From: Carnegiea gigantea
Lineage: Eukaryota; Streptophyta; Magnoliopsida; Caryophyllales; Cactaceae
Assembly (NCBI GenBank): GCA_029747015.1
Contig: JAKOGI010000126.1
Location: 470,501 to 534,500 of the forward strand
DNA: 64,000 nucleotides
Reading direction: 5' to 3'
A program made the position numbers and the translations under genes. The notes beneath the pieces are model-generated. The model was not told the DNA's origin and made no database searches. It saw only the letters and a list, made by a program, of their open reading frames with translations. How positions within the stretch are numbered: position 1 is the stretch's first letter; every line of letters begins with the position of its first letter. Below, piece after piece: positions 35,212 through 48,195 of the stretch.

Positions 35212-36624
35212 TGTATAGTTTCACAAGTATACGGTTATCGTTGTTGTACTTACGGGTGTCGAACCACAGAGTTGGTTGTGAAATTAGATTACCAAAAATT
35301 CTAAACTAAACTAAAATTAGTTGATAAAATTAACTAACACCAAGGTCAAGTTATTCCTCAAATTAATAGATTAAATAAACAAAATTGATTTTTGAAATTG
35401 TAAACCAGACTCTTTGCAAGATAAGGACGTCGAAACGGTAACGAATTTGAATACACCAACACTTAGCTGTAATGATTTCATGGATTTAAGAACTGGAAGC
35501 AGGGGAACACAAAACAGAGGGAAACGAGACGAAGCAAAGCAAAGAACCAGTGCACAACCCAGAAAAATTAATAGCAGCAGATGAAGACTAAATTGCAGCA
35601 TTTATTTGTTCAACCTTGAATCAAATAGGGGATTGATAAAGGCCGAATATTGAAAGTTTAATTCGAATTCAACAAATTTAAGCTCAATAACATGCAATTG
35701 GTGAAACTCAAACCCAGATCTAAAATTGAAATAAAAAAACGAAGATTAAAGCGGAATCTACGGTCTAAATTTTCTACCCTAATCTACTCTGCTTCGTCCT
35801 CCTGGCTTCGACCTCCATTTTTGTAGCTTCCGAAGTCACCGTTCTCCAGTCTCTTCATTGCCCCCTTTACTGTTTGAAACCGCTAAATTAATAGTGATGA
35901 TGAAAGATAACCGAAGATGGGATTAATGTGATTAATGATGAAAGAGGAGAGAGAGAGGGATTCCATGGCTTTGGTTGCAATGAAGGAGGAAGATTGAAAG
36001 GCCCTGTTCTATTTTTCGACCTGAGTTACGCAGGGGAAGAAGAAGAAGGGTCGAGGGGTGTTGGATAATGGTTGAGTGGACTCATTATGATGAATTATGG
36101 AGGAAAATGAAAGAGAAGAGTGCGGTGGTTATGGTGGAGGAAGTTAAAGGGGCAGGAGGCCATGCTCTGCCTTGTTTTTCAGTTTCTAGACTGGGGGCTA
36201 TCGAGGAAAAAGAAGGTGATGGGGGAGGCTGACTGAGTATCGCGCGAGATCCACGTGACTTACTTAAGTGAAAGAGAGAGAGGGGAAGATGGGACTGGGT
36301 CGCTATTCTGCGTATGGCTGGAGGCGCTTGGGCCAGCCCAAAAGAGAGGAAAAGAAAAGGGGAAGAGGGAAAAGCTGGAGGGAGAAGGCTCGGCTTGCCA
36401 ATTGGGCGGCGGAAGACTGGCTGGGTCTGTCTTTCTTTTTTTTTAATATTTAATCCAAATCTGATCCAACATCATTTTCTTCCAACCTTCATGCTCATTT
36501 TATTCAACCTTCATAATATCTACAAAAAACAATAAAAACACATCACAAATCTAATTAATTAATTTATTACGAGCAAATATTAGGTAGCGAAAAGATATAA
36601 AATATCATAATTTTGGGTTGACCA
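35212..36624 (-). repeat. Ty3-type LTR (Tat/Ogre/Athila-like), minus strand
   Basis: Long LTR-like block, about 1.41 kb, reading TGGTCAACCC to ACTATACA on the minus strand. Its start region (AATTATGATATTTTA, then TGTAG and a GGCCCA-rich, CT-rich stretch) matches the LTR at 62312-63543. It joins the pararetrovirus directly at 35211/35212. Open frames at 36255-36535 are GA-rich shadows within the LTR. Confidence 0.5.
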
Positions 36625-37640
36625 AATAGCCCCACACCTAAGTTTTGCTCGTTCTTGAGTAAAACAAAAACTAAAAATTCGTAGAAAAAGAAAAATGAAA
36701 TACTAACTCACTTTCGTATGGATGATGGTTGCACTTAAATAGGCCCTTTAAAACCCTAGGCTACCCCTAGTGGACGAGTAAGGTCTCGTGAGGATTTACA
36801 AAAAATATACCCACAAAATCTTTAAAAAAAAGGAAAAGCGAAATAGAAACAGAAAAACAGTTTGGATTTACAAACATAAATATAGAAGGGAGAAGTATGC
36901 GCACATTCTAACTAACCAAATCACCCATATAGCAAAAATATTGGCCTGTATATAAATATAATGTACTCATCAAAGCTTTCTTCCCCATGGATGACAACAA
37001 AGCACTAATTTTTCACCCCACCGTGCATGAAGACTTTGAATCCATCCTAATATTCGTGTGCAAGTGCATCATCATCCTAGGGCTTAGGTTTACTAGAAAA
37101 AAACTCAATCCCACTTAACTAACATAAACTTCATTATTGACTTATTAACATAGGAAGTAAACTTTTCTAATAGCAGTGTTGCCTCAAATGGTAACATCCA
37201 GTAGCACATATATCAAAAGATAACGCCCAATAGCACATGACTCAAAGGGATACTTGTCATTCCAAATCTTATTTCATTTCCCTCTTTTTTTTCTTTTTTT
37301 TTCATTTTCATTTTTTCTTTTGTGGTTTTTTTCCTTTTTCGACTGCAAACAAAAAATCAAAGTAATCGCATCAAAGACAAGTGGGAGAGCAGATTATGGA
37401 AAACTAAGACCTTAAGATAAGGATGATAGTATAAATAAGGATTAGATTACACATTGCAATAAAAAATTTGGGTGAAAATTAGAGCTTAGAATGACACACT
37501 GAGGATAGAGACCTACCATGCACATCACGCTTACATACAAGCTAAAAGTCAAAGCACAGAGGATTTAAGATGATTAGAATAGCACAAAATTTCCCCAAAA
37601 ACAAAACAAAAATCTTTTTGGATTTTCAAAGTTTTTAATT
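36625..37640 (-). mobile_element. 3' internal region of the same Ty3-type element
   Basis: On the minus strand it reads CTCAAGAACGAGCAAAACTT then AGGTGTGGGGC just before the LTR, the pattern seen at the 3' end of plant Tat/Athila-type elements. Upstream are A-rich tracts and TGTGCTACTGG repeats. No polyprotein remains and the 5' part is missing. Confidence 0.45.
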
Positions 37641-39371
37641 TTTTTCAATTTTTTTTAAACGTTTATAACAAGTCTGGTACAGAATTACACCTAAACTGCA
37701 GCCCCCAGAAAGAGGCATATAGAGCATCAGCCACCACATATCAAGCTGAAAAGTACTACTTAAATCAAAACCCATTAGTGCACGAAGTAGCTTGTCAAAT
37801 ATAGAAGACCAACTCTCAGTAAAAATAATGCAATAAAGATTAAAGAGTTGATCCAAAATAAGTACATCCACCATGGCAATGAAGCACAGGTAAGAGCCCG
37901 CTTCAACTTGTCAAATAATTGGATCCAATTAGATATTAGATAGATGTACTCAGTATGAGCCAGTAAAGTAGTCATCGACCTAGAGATGTAATTATCATCC
38001 TGAACGAGCTGTTTAGGCAAAATAGTGGATCGAAATTCTGCAAGTCTCTTAACATCAAAATGGGCATGAGTCTGGTCTAAAACAAATTTCTTAGTGGCAA
38101 TAGTTTCAGACTTGACAAGTTCAGACCCTGAGCATAGCAACTCCAGGAAAATAACAAAGATTTCTCCGGTCAAAAATGGTAGATATCACGACCAGTAGTA
38201 GGCAGCACCTCACATTGCTGAGCAGAACTTGAGTGTCAGACTGTCAGCAAGTCTAAGAAAATAACAAAGATTTCTCACGCTAAACAACAGTAAATATTAA
38301 AAGACCTCTGGTATGCAGCACCCCAATTTGCTGAGCAGACCTTACGTGTAAGCAAGAAACAGATGGACAAGATATGTCTAGATATCATCTTTAATTGAAA
38401 AGACGAAAACCAGGACATGTGAGCAAGAAAAACAATAAACAAATAGCTGCTACAACAAAAACAAAAACAAAAACCCAAGCCCTTTCTAAATGCCCGCTGT
38501 GGCAAACAGTTGGAAGTTGGTACCATAGTGAGGGTGTAGATACCAACCCCAACAGGAACACAGAGACCAATGAATGGCCTTAACCGGAACATTGCACTAA
38601 AATACAAAAGGAAAGATAAGCCAGATTATTTTTTTAAAAAAAAGGAAGGAAAAAGAATTATAAAGTGAAACGAGATTAGTCAAGTTTACAAAAGTGCATG
38701 CCGGAAAGTCACGGCAGCACATCCACAATAAAACCAGAACTTAACTACTACATTTTTTTGTAAGAACTTCCCAACAGCCTTCACAAGGAGAAAGATAAAG
38801 CATACAGAGACTGAAACAAAAACCTGAGCAAGCCAGTTCTACACGTGTAGAAGTCTGGACAGAAACCATTTTCAACCATATCCATGGGAGCAGATATTAG
38901 ATATGTGTCTGGCATAGAGAACAGAGGGGAATGAAAAAGAAAAATGGATAAGCCACCAACCAAAGATTGAGCTAGCAAAGTAAAGAGCAATAGATCCAAT
39001 TAATGGGCCACCAAGCAATGAGAATTAATGCCACAGCTAAATTTGCACACATACAAAAAACATTCTATAATAGGAGCACAAACTAATGGGCCATGATGCG
39101 ACCAGGAAAACTGCTTCACTACTCAAGAGCATGATACCAGGGTTGCAGACCAACAATAATAAATCCCAAGAAGCAGATATCAACCCGCAACGTGATCACA
39201 AGCTACGCTGTAAAATCAAAAGCAAAAGCTAGTCTATGACTTTACTCATACTACCCACGAATACCACAACAAATCCCTTCATAAATTAAAGGGATTGCAG
39301 CAAGAACATTGTGAAAAGATACCGACAGAAATCATTACACTATTGCAATATCCATCAAATCAATTGATAAG
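37641..39371. repeat. Diverged non-coding repeat region
   Basis: No coding frame supported. It shares phrases with the 54.4-kb repeat (GCAGCA-CCCA-TTGCTG). It contains a local tandem duplication with a period of about 108 bp: 38139-38215 and 38247-38325 (AAAATAACAAAGATTTCTC). Confidence 0.45.
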
Positions 39372-39688
39372 TGTTGGGAAGAAGAGCAAATATTGAAGAA
39401 GTCAAACAAAATGAATGAGCCTTTTCTTTACTGGGAAAGCAAAAAACACACACTTATCATTGAATCAGTATCATATTTAAAGGCATCCCAATGAGAAACT
39501 AGTCTCCTAAAATCCAACCACTAACACACTAATTTAGGAATAGTGACCCACTAATTCAGATTCTCTCTCAACCAAAAAACAGAAAATACTAGCTTAATTT
39601 GACCCATTAAACACCAACTAGTTGCTGTCAACAAACTCTAAAAATAGGAAAATAACTAATAACTTCTTTGAAGCATATTTAATCAACA
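39372..39688 (-). repeat. Copia-3 3' LTR (minus strand)
   Basis: 317 bp, TGTTGATTAAATATGC to TTCCCAACA on the minus strand, preceded on that strand by the purine tract AAGCAAGGGAGAG. Confidence 0.85.
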
Positions 39689-39699
39689 CTCTCCCTTGC

Positions 39700-42600
39700 T
39701 TCAAAGTTTGTCACGCCCATATGCAATCTGAAGACTTCATGCTTAGCTCGTGGAAGCGATTTTGTGAGAATGTCTGCAACCTGTTATGTGTGCTGCAGTA
39801 ACTCAAAGTTATTTCTTCATTTGCAGCCAGAGTTCGAATGAAATGATAACGAATGTCTACATGCTTTGTTCTGCTGTGAAACGCTGGATTCTTGGTCATG
39901 GCAATTGTTGTTTTGTTGTCACATAATATCTCAGTAGCATCTTCTTGAACTTGAAGACAATCGGCTAGTAACCTTCGTAGCCAAACAGTTTGACAAGCAG
40001 CACCTGTAACAGCAACATATTCTGCTTCTGATGAAGATAAAGCCACAATATCTTGTTTCTTGGAACTCCACGAAATAGCACCGGAACCAAGGGAAAACAT
40101 GCAGCCAGAGGTGCTTCTTCTATCCTCTAAGCACCCTACCGAATCACTATCAGAAAATCCATATAATCAGAATCTTGATATCTTTGAGTACCAAATCCCA
40201 AAATCAATAGTTCCAGCCACATAGCGAACTCTCTTTGCTGCCCTGAGATGAGGCAGTGATGGGCTGTGCATAAATCTTGATAGCACACTTACAGAGAATG
40301 TAATGTCAGGTCTAGTATGACATAAATAATTCAAACCATCAATGATACACAGAAATTGCTTTGCATTTGCCATGCTCGTACCATCATCAACTACAAGTTT
40401 TTCATTCACATTCATGGGTGTGGGCATTGACTTGCAGTTCAACATGCCAAACTTCTTTAGCAAGTCAGTAGCATACTTCTTTTGAGAGATAAAAATGCCA
40501 TTTTTATTTTGATTTACCTCAAGCCCGAGAAAATAATGCAGCAAACCCAAGTCTGACATATCAAACTTTCCCATCATACAAGACTTAAATTCTTCAACAA
40601 GAGATTCACAAGACCCTATATAAATCATATCATCAACATACGGACACACTATAAGAAAATCAGAATTACCTCGCCTTTTGACATAAAGGGTTGGTTCATT
40701 TTGACTCCTTTCAAATCCACTTTCTTGAAAGCATGAATCTATCTTACTGTACCATGCCCGTGGAGCCTGTTTTAGGCCATATAAGGCCTTTCTCAATCTG
40801 TACACCTTGTCTTCTTCTCCACCAATAATGAAACCTTTAGGCTGAGCAACGTATACTTCTTCTTCCAATTCTCCATTTAAAAATGCTGATTTGACATCAA
40901 ACTGGTAAACAGGACAGCAAAGTTGAGCTGCTAATGCTAGAAATACTCTTACCGTTTCAAAACGAGCCCCCCGGGAAAATGTTTCATCAAAGTCGACACC
41001 TTGCTGTTGAGTGTACCCTTTTGCAACCAACCGAGCCTTGTACTTTTGAATAGTTCCATCAGCATTGTATTTAGTGGGGTACACCCATTTCAAGCCAATA
41101 ACATTTTTTTCTTCTGGCAGATTTACCAAATCCCAAGTCTTATTTTTCTGAATAGCCAATAGCTCTTCTTCCACAGCTTTGCACCATTCAGGTTCTTTTA
41201 CAGCTTCTTCAAAGTAAAGAGGATCTAAAACAAGCAAAGCAAAGGCACAAGATGTATAAACATTGTCAGCATATCTGGGATTCGGTCTTCTGTCCCTTGT
41301 TGATCTTTTCAGCTGAGGTGAAGTTGACGTGACAGGGGGCTCAACAGAAACAGCAGGTGAAGCGGCTCTGTTTGGTGAATGAGCAGGCGAAGTTGCTGGC
41401 ATACCTTCAGGTGAAGTTGCTGGAGTAGGTTCATGCTTTTCAGGTGCTGAAACTTCCAAGGGAATACTTTGTCGAACCTGCTCTTCACCCCAATCCCACC
41501 TTGGAGCTTTATGAAACACTACATCCCTGCTTATTATCACTTTTCCACTCATAGGGTTATAGAACTTATATGCTTTGGATTGAGGACTATGGCCCATAAA
41601 AATACATTTTGTAGATTTGACATCAAGTTTTCGGCGAGATTGAGAATTGTCTAAAGCATATGCGATGCAACCAAAAATTTTCAAATGGCTTACCTGTGGC
41701 TTTCTGTCCTTCCAAGCTTCATACGGAGTTTGATTCATAACTGCCTTTGTAGGTGAGATGTTAAGGATGTACACAGCTGTAGCTACCGCTTCTGCCCAGA
41801 ATTTTTTCGGCAGACCAACAGCATTCTTCATACTACAGGCCATTTCAACCACTGTTCGATTTTTTCTCTGCCACACCGTTTTGCTCAGGTGTATATGGTG
41901 TTGTGCTGTCATCTCCCTGTGAATTCCATTTTTCTCACAAAAAGTAGCAAATTCATTAGAGGTAAATTTACCACCTCTATCAGAACGAAGATCCACGATG
42001 GGGCACCCACTTTGCTTCTCTACTGACACCTTGAATCTCTTAAAGTTTTCAAAAACTTCTGACTTGAATTTCAAGAAATAAACCCAACTCATTCGACTGT
42101 AATCATCAGTAAATAGCAAACAATATCGACTTCCACCCAATGACTCAACACTCATTGGACCACAAACATCGGGCACTAGTTCAAGACAATTTGAAGCTCT
42201 CCAATCCTTGTTGATAGGAAATGAAATCCTACTCTGTTTGCCATATACACAACCTTCACAGAAGTCAAGATCATTAATTTTCGGCAACCCAACAACCATA
42301 TTTTTATCACCCAATAATCTCAGTCCTTTCACATTCAGATGTCCATACCGTAAATGCCATAAATTTGATTCACTCATTTTAGCAACTAGGGCATGATCTT
42401 TTACGCCTGAGACTTCTAAAGGAAACATTCTGTTTTGTGCCATAGGAATGCTAACTAAATTATGGCCTGACTTCTTATCATAAACAGAACAAAAACCATC
42501 ATCAAACAAGATAGAATAACCACCATTCAACAATTGCCCAACACTCAGCAGATTATGAGCTAAATTAGGAACATATTGCACACCATGGAGTAGTTTGACA

Positions 42601-43016
42601 TTACCCTCTGATGTTTTGATGGCAATTGTACCTTTTCCTTCAACCTTCATCTGCTTGTCGTCTCCAAGTCGGACCTCGCTTTTCTGAGTTTCATCCAGTT
42701 CTTTGAACAGTGACCTTGTTGCGGTCATATGATTTGGGCAGCCACTATCCATGAACCACACTTTATTAAAGTCATTGTTGATTGGAAAATGAGCCATGAA
42801 CAAATTACCTTTTTTCTGTAACTTTCTCAGCAAAGTTGGCTCTCCTTGCTTCATCTTTCCACTTGCTCCAACATTCAGCTTCTTTATGGCCAAATTTCTT
42901 GCAATATCGACATTGAATATTGCTTTTGGGCTGATGCTGCTCACCAGACTGACGTCTTCCTCTGCCACTACCACGACCTCGGCCATGATAGCCGCCTCTG
43001 CCTTTGCCTTGCCCAT
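39700..43016 (-). pseudogene. Copia-3 pol, one long open frame plus broken RNase H
   Basis: The frame 43016-40167 (949 codons) holds protease (WFMDSGCPNHMT, intact DSG, about 42740), integrase zinc region (HLRYGHL...CEGC), core with D at TDDYSR and LRSDRGGKF, then a slipped stretch QHHIHLSKTVWQ where the conserved PEQNGVAE-type block should be, RT, and YVDD at about 40629-40640. The slip comes from two compensating indels and removes the third catalytic residue. The first 60 codons (to about 42830) are an out-of-frame reading of gag, so real pol starts near KKGNLFMAH. The frame ends early at 40167; RNase H continues at 40100-39790 (WSSKKQDIVALSSSEAEYVA, TKHVDIRYHFIR) and shifts again at about 39785. 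Confidence 0.92.
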
Positions 43017-43704
43017 TAGAGTTTGCTGATTTTCCTTTGTAACAATTTCCTGCTTTCACTTGGAAAGCCTTCTCCTCCACCTTTTCATAGGACCTAGTAA
43101 CTCTGACTTCATGGGCTAACAATGAACTCATTAGTTCATCAAAAGTATAAGTAGATAGGTCCTTTGACTCTTCTATTGTAGCAACAACATAGTCAAAGTC
43201 TTTTGTTAAACTTCTTAGGACTTTGCTCACAACAGTTTCATTGCTTATATTTTCACCATATACTTTCATTTGACTAACAAGTCCACACACTCTGCAGAGA
43301 AACTTTTGCACGCATTCTTTTTCTTTCATAGTTAGAGTTTCAAATTCACGCCGAAGTGTTTGTAATTTCACAGTAATTACCTTCTTTTCACCCCAAAATT
43401 CTTGCTTCAAAATCCTCCATGCCTGATTGGAAGTAGTAGCACCTGCAATTCTTGAAAAAATTTCATCATCCAAAGCTGATTAGATGAGAAATAGGGCCTT
43501 TGAATCTTTCTTGCGAGTCTCCCGTAGTTGTTGGTCAGGTTGAGCCAGTGCCGAATCAGGCTCACTGTACCCATTCAACCGACTCCCATAGCTCATGAGA
43601 CTTGAACATGGTCTTCATCTTGAAACTCCAAAGGTGGTATTTTTCCCCTTTAAAGATTGGAATGAGAGGTTGAGAGGAGGAATTTGTGCTGTTGCTTGCC
43701 ATGG
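42805..43704 (-). pseudogene. Copia-3 gag, broken
   Basis: Starts at ATG 43704 (MASNSTNSSSQPLIPIFKG). UBN2-type gag follows: the frame shifts near 43565, meets TAA at about 43479, then stays open 43473-42805, with a Gly/Arg-rich RNA-binding segment (GRGGYHGRGRGSGRGRR) and a CCHC knuckle C-R-Y-C-K-K-F-G-H-K-E-A-E-C at about 42870-42912. It ends at a TAA right after an A6 run; pol continues in the +1 frame from the same run. In Copia elements gag and pol are normally one frame, so a one-base insertion is the simplest reading. Confidence 0.9.
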
Positions 43705-43805
43705 ATTCACTCACAATTTTTTTTTTTGGGGGGTGTATTTTGGTGTTTTGTCTGGGTTTTTCGGGTCTCTGTATTTTTGGGGCTAAAAGAAGACTCACAC
43801 ACACT

Positions 43806-44182
43806 CTCTCTCTTACTTTACCCCTTCTCCCAGTAAAATACCAAACCTGACTTTCTTTGAGGATTTACTTTTTGGTTGTCAAGGGGTGCACGTGTCTTTG
43901 CTCGAGAAGTTGCCACCGTCCTCCATCGAATCATGCCACGTGTTGGGCCCAAAGAGGAGCCCACACGTGAGGGGGTGTGTTGGAGAAAATTGCGAAGTGG
44001 GTAAAAAATCTCACATTGAAAAAAAAATACAAAGTAGGCAAAAGTCTCACACTGAAATAATAAAGTGGGCAAGAGTCTCACATTGAACGATTAAGAGGCC
44101 TTGAGCATACTTATAAGCTTGTGAGTTACTCCACCCATTGCCAATTGGTTTTGGGATGGAACCTCTCATGACTTGTATGCAC
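43806..44182 (+). mobile_element. 3' end and LTR of another Copia-like element (plus strand)
   Basis: At 43890-43977 the sequence resembles the 3' non-coding end of a Copia element (GGGCCCAAAGAGGAGCCCAC, GTGAGGGGGTG as purine tract). An LTR start TGTTGGAGAAAA follows at 43978. The LTR contains CTTATAAGCTTGTGAGTTACTCC, also seen in the TRIM at 20306 on the other strand. The LTR end is unclear, near 44182. Confidence 0.4.
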
Positions 44183-44339
44183 TGCTCGGTGGATTAAGGC
44201 CTGATTTATGAAAAATTTAATAATAAGACTACTGAAAAAGCAAACCATAACCTCCCGTAAAACCAACACAGCTTGAAACCCAAAAAGGGGTGACAATAGA
44301 TCTGATGCCTTTATACAGATCCCCATGACATACAATCAA

Positions 44340-47330
44340 ATCAACAAAACAAAGAGCTGCAGGTAGGAAACAAAGTTGAGTCATTGTTCATTATAAACAA
44401 AGTTGTAACCCAATGTAGAGCTAGGAACTTGACTAGTACCTCAGTTACTCTGAACAAGAAAATCCGCATACCAAACATGAATTCCAAGCATGAAAAGCAT
44501 CACACATTCAACAACTCTTGTGCTGCTTCTATTATTGAATAGCATGAGAGGAAAAGAAAAGAGAAGCATGCAGGTATGCCCTAAGGGAGGAAAAAGCTAC
44601 AAGTGCAATCAAACACTTTCAACAGAAATAAGTAAAAATAAATTGCAGCGTCCATATGCTTCCTTGCATCCATCAACATTCTGACAAACCAATAATGCAG
44701 CAGACACAAATCCACCAATGCAGTAGCCGATAACCCACGAAATAGGCAAACAGCAAAAGACTGAGCAGTAATCCAAAACCAGAAAAGAAAAGGAAGAAAC
44801 TCCAGCACCGAAATGCTTCAAGAGAAGAATTAAATGAACAGTAGAACAAGAACCTGAAGCATTTTCGCTAATGGTATAAAAACCCATCAGACCCAAAAAA
44901 TACAACAATCTAGATAACATTTAGGCATTGCGGAATTGGAAAGGACCAACAAACACCCAAGGGATCAACTCCAACAAAGAAAATCACAGCAAGCTCAGAG
45001 CACATATGAAAACAACTATATTCACATTCAATTCATATTTGACCAAAAATTTTAAGGCCCTCCTTCCTACCAACAGAAAACAAAACCACCAATATCCAAA
45101 TTCAGATTAGACATGCACCAAATAATAATTAATAGAAGTCAATTGAACGACCTTGAACGACCACAAGAGATATCGTGTACGCAATCAATAAGGAAACACC
45201 AAATCTGACATCCTAACAAGAAGTTGTCACCTCCAACCAGAGAGGATAACCTGAGATTAGAAACCCTACTCACAAATTTTGTCTTGCAATGAAACATCAA
45301 CAGCACTCTTGATGCAGGGGCTAGGAAATGAGAATTCCTACCAACACTAGACTAGTCAAGAATCTATAAGAACCTTGAACAGTTTTCTGGTTCAGGGTAC
45401 AAACATGAACCCCAATACACCAACCGGCTTTCCATGACCGATTCACCAACTCAAGATCTGCATAGCAACTGAATCACATTGAGGTAATTATCAATGCAAC
45501 TAAACTTCTTCAAATTAAGCTAACCCATCAGAGACAACCTCATATTCAATCCCTGATAATTAGAAGACTCTCAGCCTTCAATACACCAGAATTACGAGAC
45601 TCAGAGGAAAGAATTCTGCTTCTTCCCTTGCTACATTGTTAGCCAAACATGGCAGCGGGAAACTTAATTCCACTTGACAAAAGAACATACCAGGATAAAT
45701 AAATAAACCTATGGCAGCTAAGTCAGCCTCCCATTCTGTACCCATCCTGATACACAATTGGACAAATAACCATCAAAAGGTTCAAGCTCTTTTAAAGTTC
45801 AGGGCCTTGATTCAATCACAGAGACAAGTTCATCATCCTGATATGCAGGCAAACAAGAAAAGAGAGGGTGCTGACAAACTGAACTCCCCCAGATAAATAA
45901 CCAAGCATCCAACAATGCAACAATCAACAGAACTTCGAATTTGAACTAAATTCACCACAAAGGAAAGCATATATATGCATTAGACCAGACAATTAGAGGC
46001 CCTCACCTCCCACAGCAACTATTATTTGCCCAACATAAAGAAAAACCCCCCAAAATCAACATTAAAGAGCACAGGACAACCACCAAAATAATCGATAGAA
46101 GTCACTTGACAGAAGCTAGCAAACATCGTGTATCAACTCTGACAGCAAAGAAAACCAAATTGCAGCCCAACGTCTTTCAACCTCCAAACTGTGTCAACAC
46201 ATCATGGCCTGAAATCAAGGTGCCCAAGCAAGAAGTTAAGCACAGATACCAAATTCCCCTCATTTTTAATCAGATATGACAAGCTCACAAATGAAGATGC
46301 AGCCAAAATAAATCATACGGCCATGCACAAATTGATATATCAATCACTCATTAAGCCCTATTGATCACCAGCATCACTGTATATTATGATGAACAGTGAT
46401 AGAGGAAGACCAGTTATACCAAATGTCAATTCATTGCACCAAGGCCCTGTGCTAAGCAAATGGTTGTACTGGCAAACCAAATTACACAAAAGATTTAAAG
46501 CCAAGAAGCACCTACATAAACAGAAATACTAGCCAGAAAATAAAGCACTTGCAAGAGTAAGCCCAACCATTTTTATCATCCACAAGGACCACAACAAATG
46601 AATGGCATCTCAAAGCAAAGAAAAAGAGTGAAACACGCCAAATAAACTGTTTATTTGTAAGCACAGTAGCATAAACAAGAATTCCAACCAGATAAGAAGC
46701 CCTACCATTCTACCAATTATATCTGTGATCTGAAAAAATAGCTTTAAAAAAAACACAAACAACACTGACAGAGTACAACAAGGACAGGAGTTGACAATCA
46801 AAGCAAAACATAGCAAACCAATAAAACTAAGGGAAGAAATCCAGCAAAAATTTCAAACGTAATCCCTTTGGCAAAATATTGGGTCCCTCATGATTCCCAG
46901 CCTTGATTAAGACAGCTTCCACCTAGCACGAACCAGAAAGCCATGTCTAAAACGCCGCATGCTGAAGACAGATATCGAGCAACACCATCAGTAAACTCCC
47001 TCTCCCATCCCCTGACGGTAGCAGACAGTAGTAGATGTAGTTCTGAACATAATAGATTTATACCACAGGAGAGTTCTCTAGTGACACCCACTCCTCTCAG
47101 CAATCAGAGCATAATAAATTTTAAATACCAAAATCCCTGAACATATTTGGTCCTCCTCTACAAGCCCGAGAGTCAAAAGTGTTACAAACTTAACCCCTAA
47201 TTAGCTAATTGAAGCTAGCAAGGGCTCATGCCAAAAGAAAATCTATAATGAAAGCTCAAGGAAGCCAAATTGTTGGCCTAAAAGTGGAAAACAGATGTTG
47301 AACTTCAGACGTTGGTAACAAGGTTGACAA
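44340..47330. repeat. Diverged repeat block, copy 1
   Basis: About 3 kb without a supported gene. Several stretches recur at 54.4-58.9 kb: 45130-45240 with 58680-58790 (AAGTCAATTGA, CACAAGAAGT), 46090-46310 with 58815-59000 (GTCTGACAG-like, TGTGTCAACA-ATCAT, TTCATTTTTAATCAG), 44790-44900 with 54790-54880. Units are about 1 kb and strongly diverged. Minus-strand frames here (e.g. 44920-44609) are hydrophobic but have no family motif. Confidence 0.5.
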
Positions 47331-47561
47331 AGAGGACGGCTTCTGGCGGAATCATACCCAGCAGCATACCTATATTCATGCAGATTCAACATCAATCATT
47401 GAGTAAATTTTAGCTTTGTCATAATTTAACCCCTTCTACATTCACACTCATAAAACGAATCTACAAAATGTAAATATTCCAGCTAAAAAAGGAATGGAGA
47501 TCAAGTCCATCATTTGCCATAAAAATAAATTGCAGTGGAATGCAAGTAAAGCGAAAAAGTT

Positions 47562-48195
47562 TGTTGGTGTAAAATTCGGTTTGATAGATACAGATATCAG
47601 TTTGTCATAGACAAACCTAGTGTCAAATTAGTCGAGGCTTCCAGGAAGGTGTAATTGCTCTTTTTCTAAAGATTCTATTCGTCCCCATGAGCAACAGCCA
47701 ACAGGGCTGCCAGAATAGGTCTTTGAGATACAAAGAAATCTCCCCTATTTGCATGTTGTACTCACGAGAATAGAACCCTAAGTGACCAAGACATGACATA
47801 AATTTTAGAAATTATGATGTTAGTATAACTCTCTTGATCATGGCCAACAAGGCATTTTTTTAAATGCATGCCAAGGTCATCCATATTTATAGATTTCATC
47901 ATGCCTCTTCATAAAAGAAATACATCCTTTCATCAAACACCGCTTTAAAAAGGAACATGTCTCTTCATAAATACACCTTTACATTAAAAGACATAAGTTA
48001 ATTAACCATCCAAACTAACTTATACCTCTAAATAATTAATCAAATTAATTATTTAACAAATGGTACATTGCAATATAATTAATTATCAAAATAATTAATT
48101 ATTATTTAGACATAATTCAAAAAAATATTTTCATAATCATTTTTGTGGAAATAATTATTTTATTAAATTTTCATTTTATGGAAATTACTCCAACA
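47562..48195 (-). repeat. LARD 3' LTR
   Basis: 634 bp. On the plus strand TGTTGGTGTAAAATTCGG to ATTACTCCAACA. Confidence 0.92.

Larger units (their letters stand above)
39372..43805 (-). mobile_element. Copia-3: Copia retrotransposon lacking its 5' LTR (minus strand)
   Basis: Contains a 3' LTR, RNase H, RT, integrase, protease and gag in minus-strand order, plus about 100 bases of gag leader. Neither a 5' LTR nor a tRNA-Met primer site was found at 43805-44000; instead the 3' end of another Copia element in the opposite orientation begins there. It keeps the longest open frame in the window. Confidence 0.9.

Noticed and set aside
36255..36535. Three overlapping plus-strand frames rich in Glu/Arg/Gly
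   Set aside because: GA-rich strand of an LTR; several phases are open at once and none has a motif.
36615..36645. Possible host gene ending at CACACCTAAGTTTTGCTCG
   Set aside because: The phrase, read on the minus strand, is a common 3' end of plant Tat/Athila-type Ty3 elements.
42830..43016. N-terminal 60 residues of the 949-codon Copia-3 frame
   Set aside because: Overlaps the gag zinc-knuckle region in a different phase; it is a shadow and not part of the original polyprotein.
43806..43977. Possible 5' LTR of Copia-3
   Set aside because: It shares no sequence with the Copia-3 3' LTR and has no tRNA-Met primer site; it reads as the 3' end of a different Copia element in the opposite orientation.
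44609..44920. Hydrophobic 103-codon minus-strand frame resembling a membrane protein
   Set aside because: T-rich sequence in a diverged repeat gives hydrophobic readings by composition. Sibling copies do not keep the frame.
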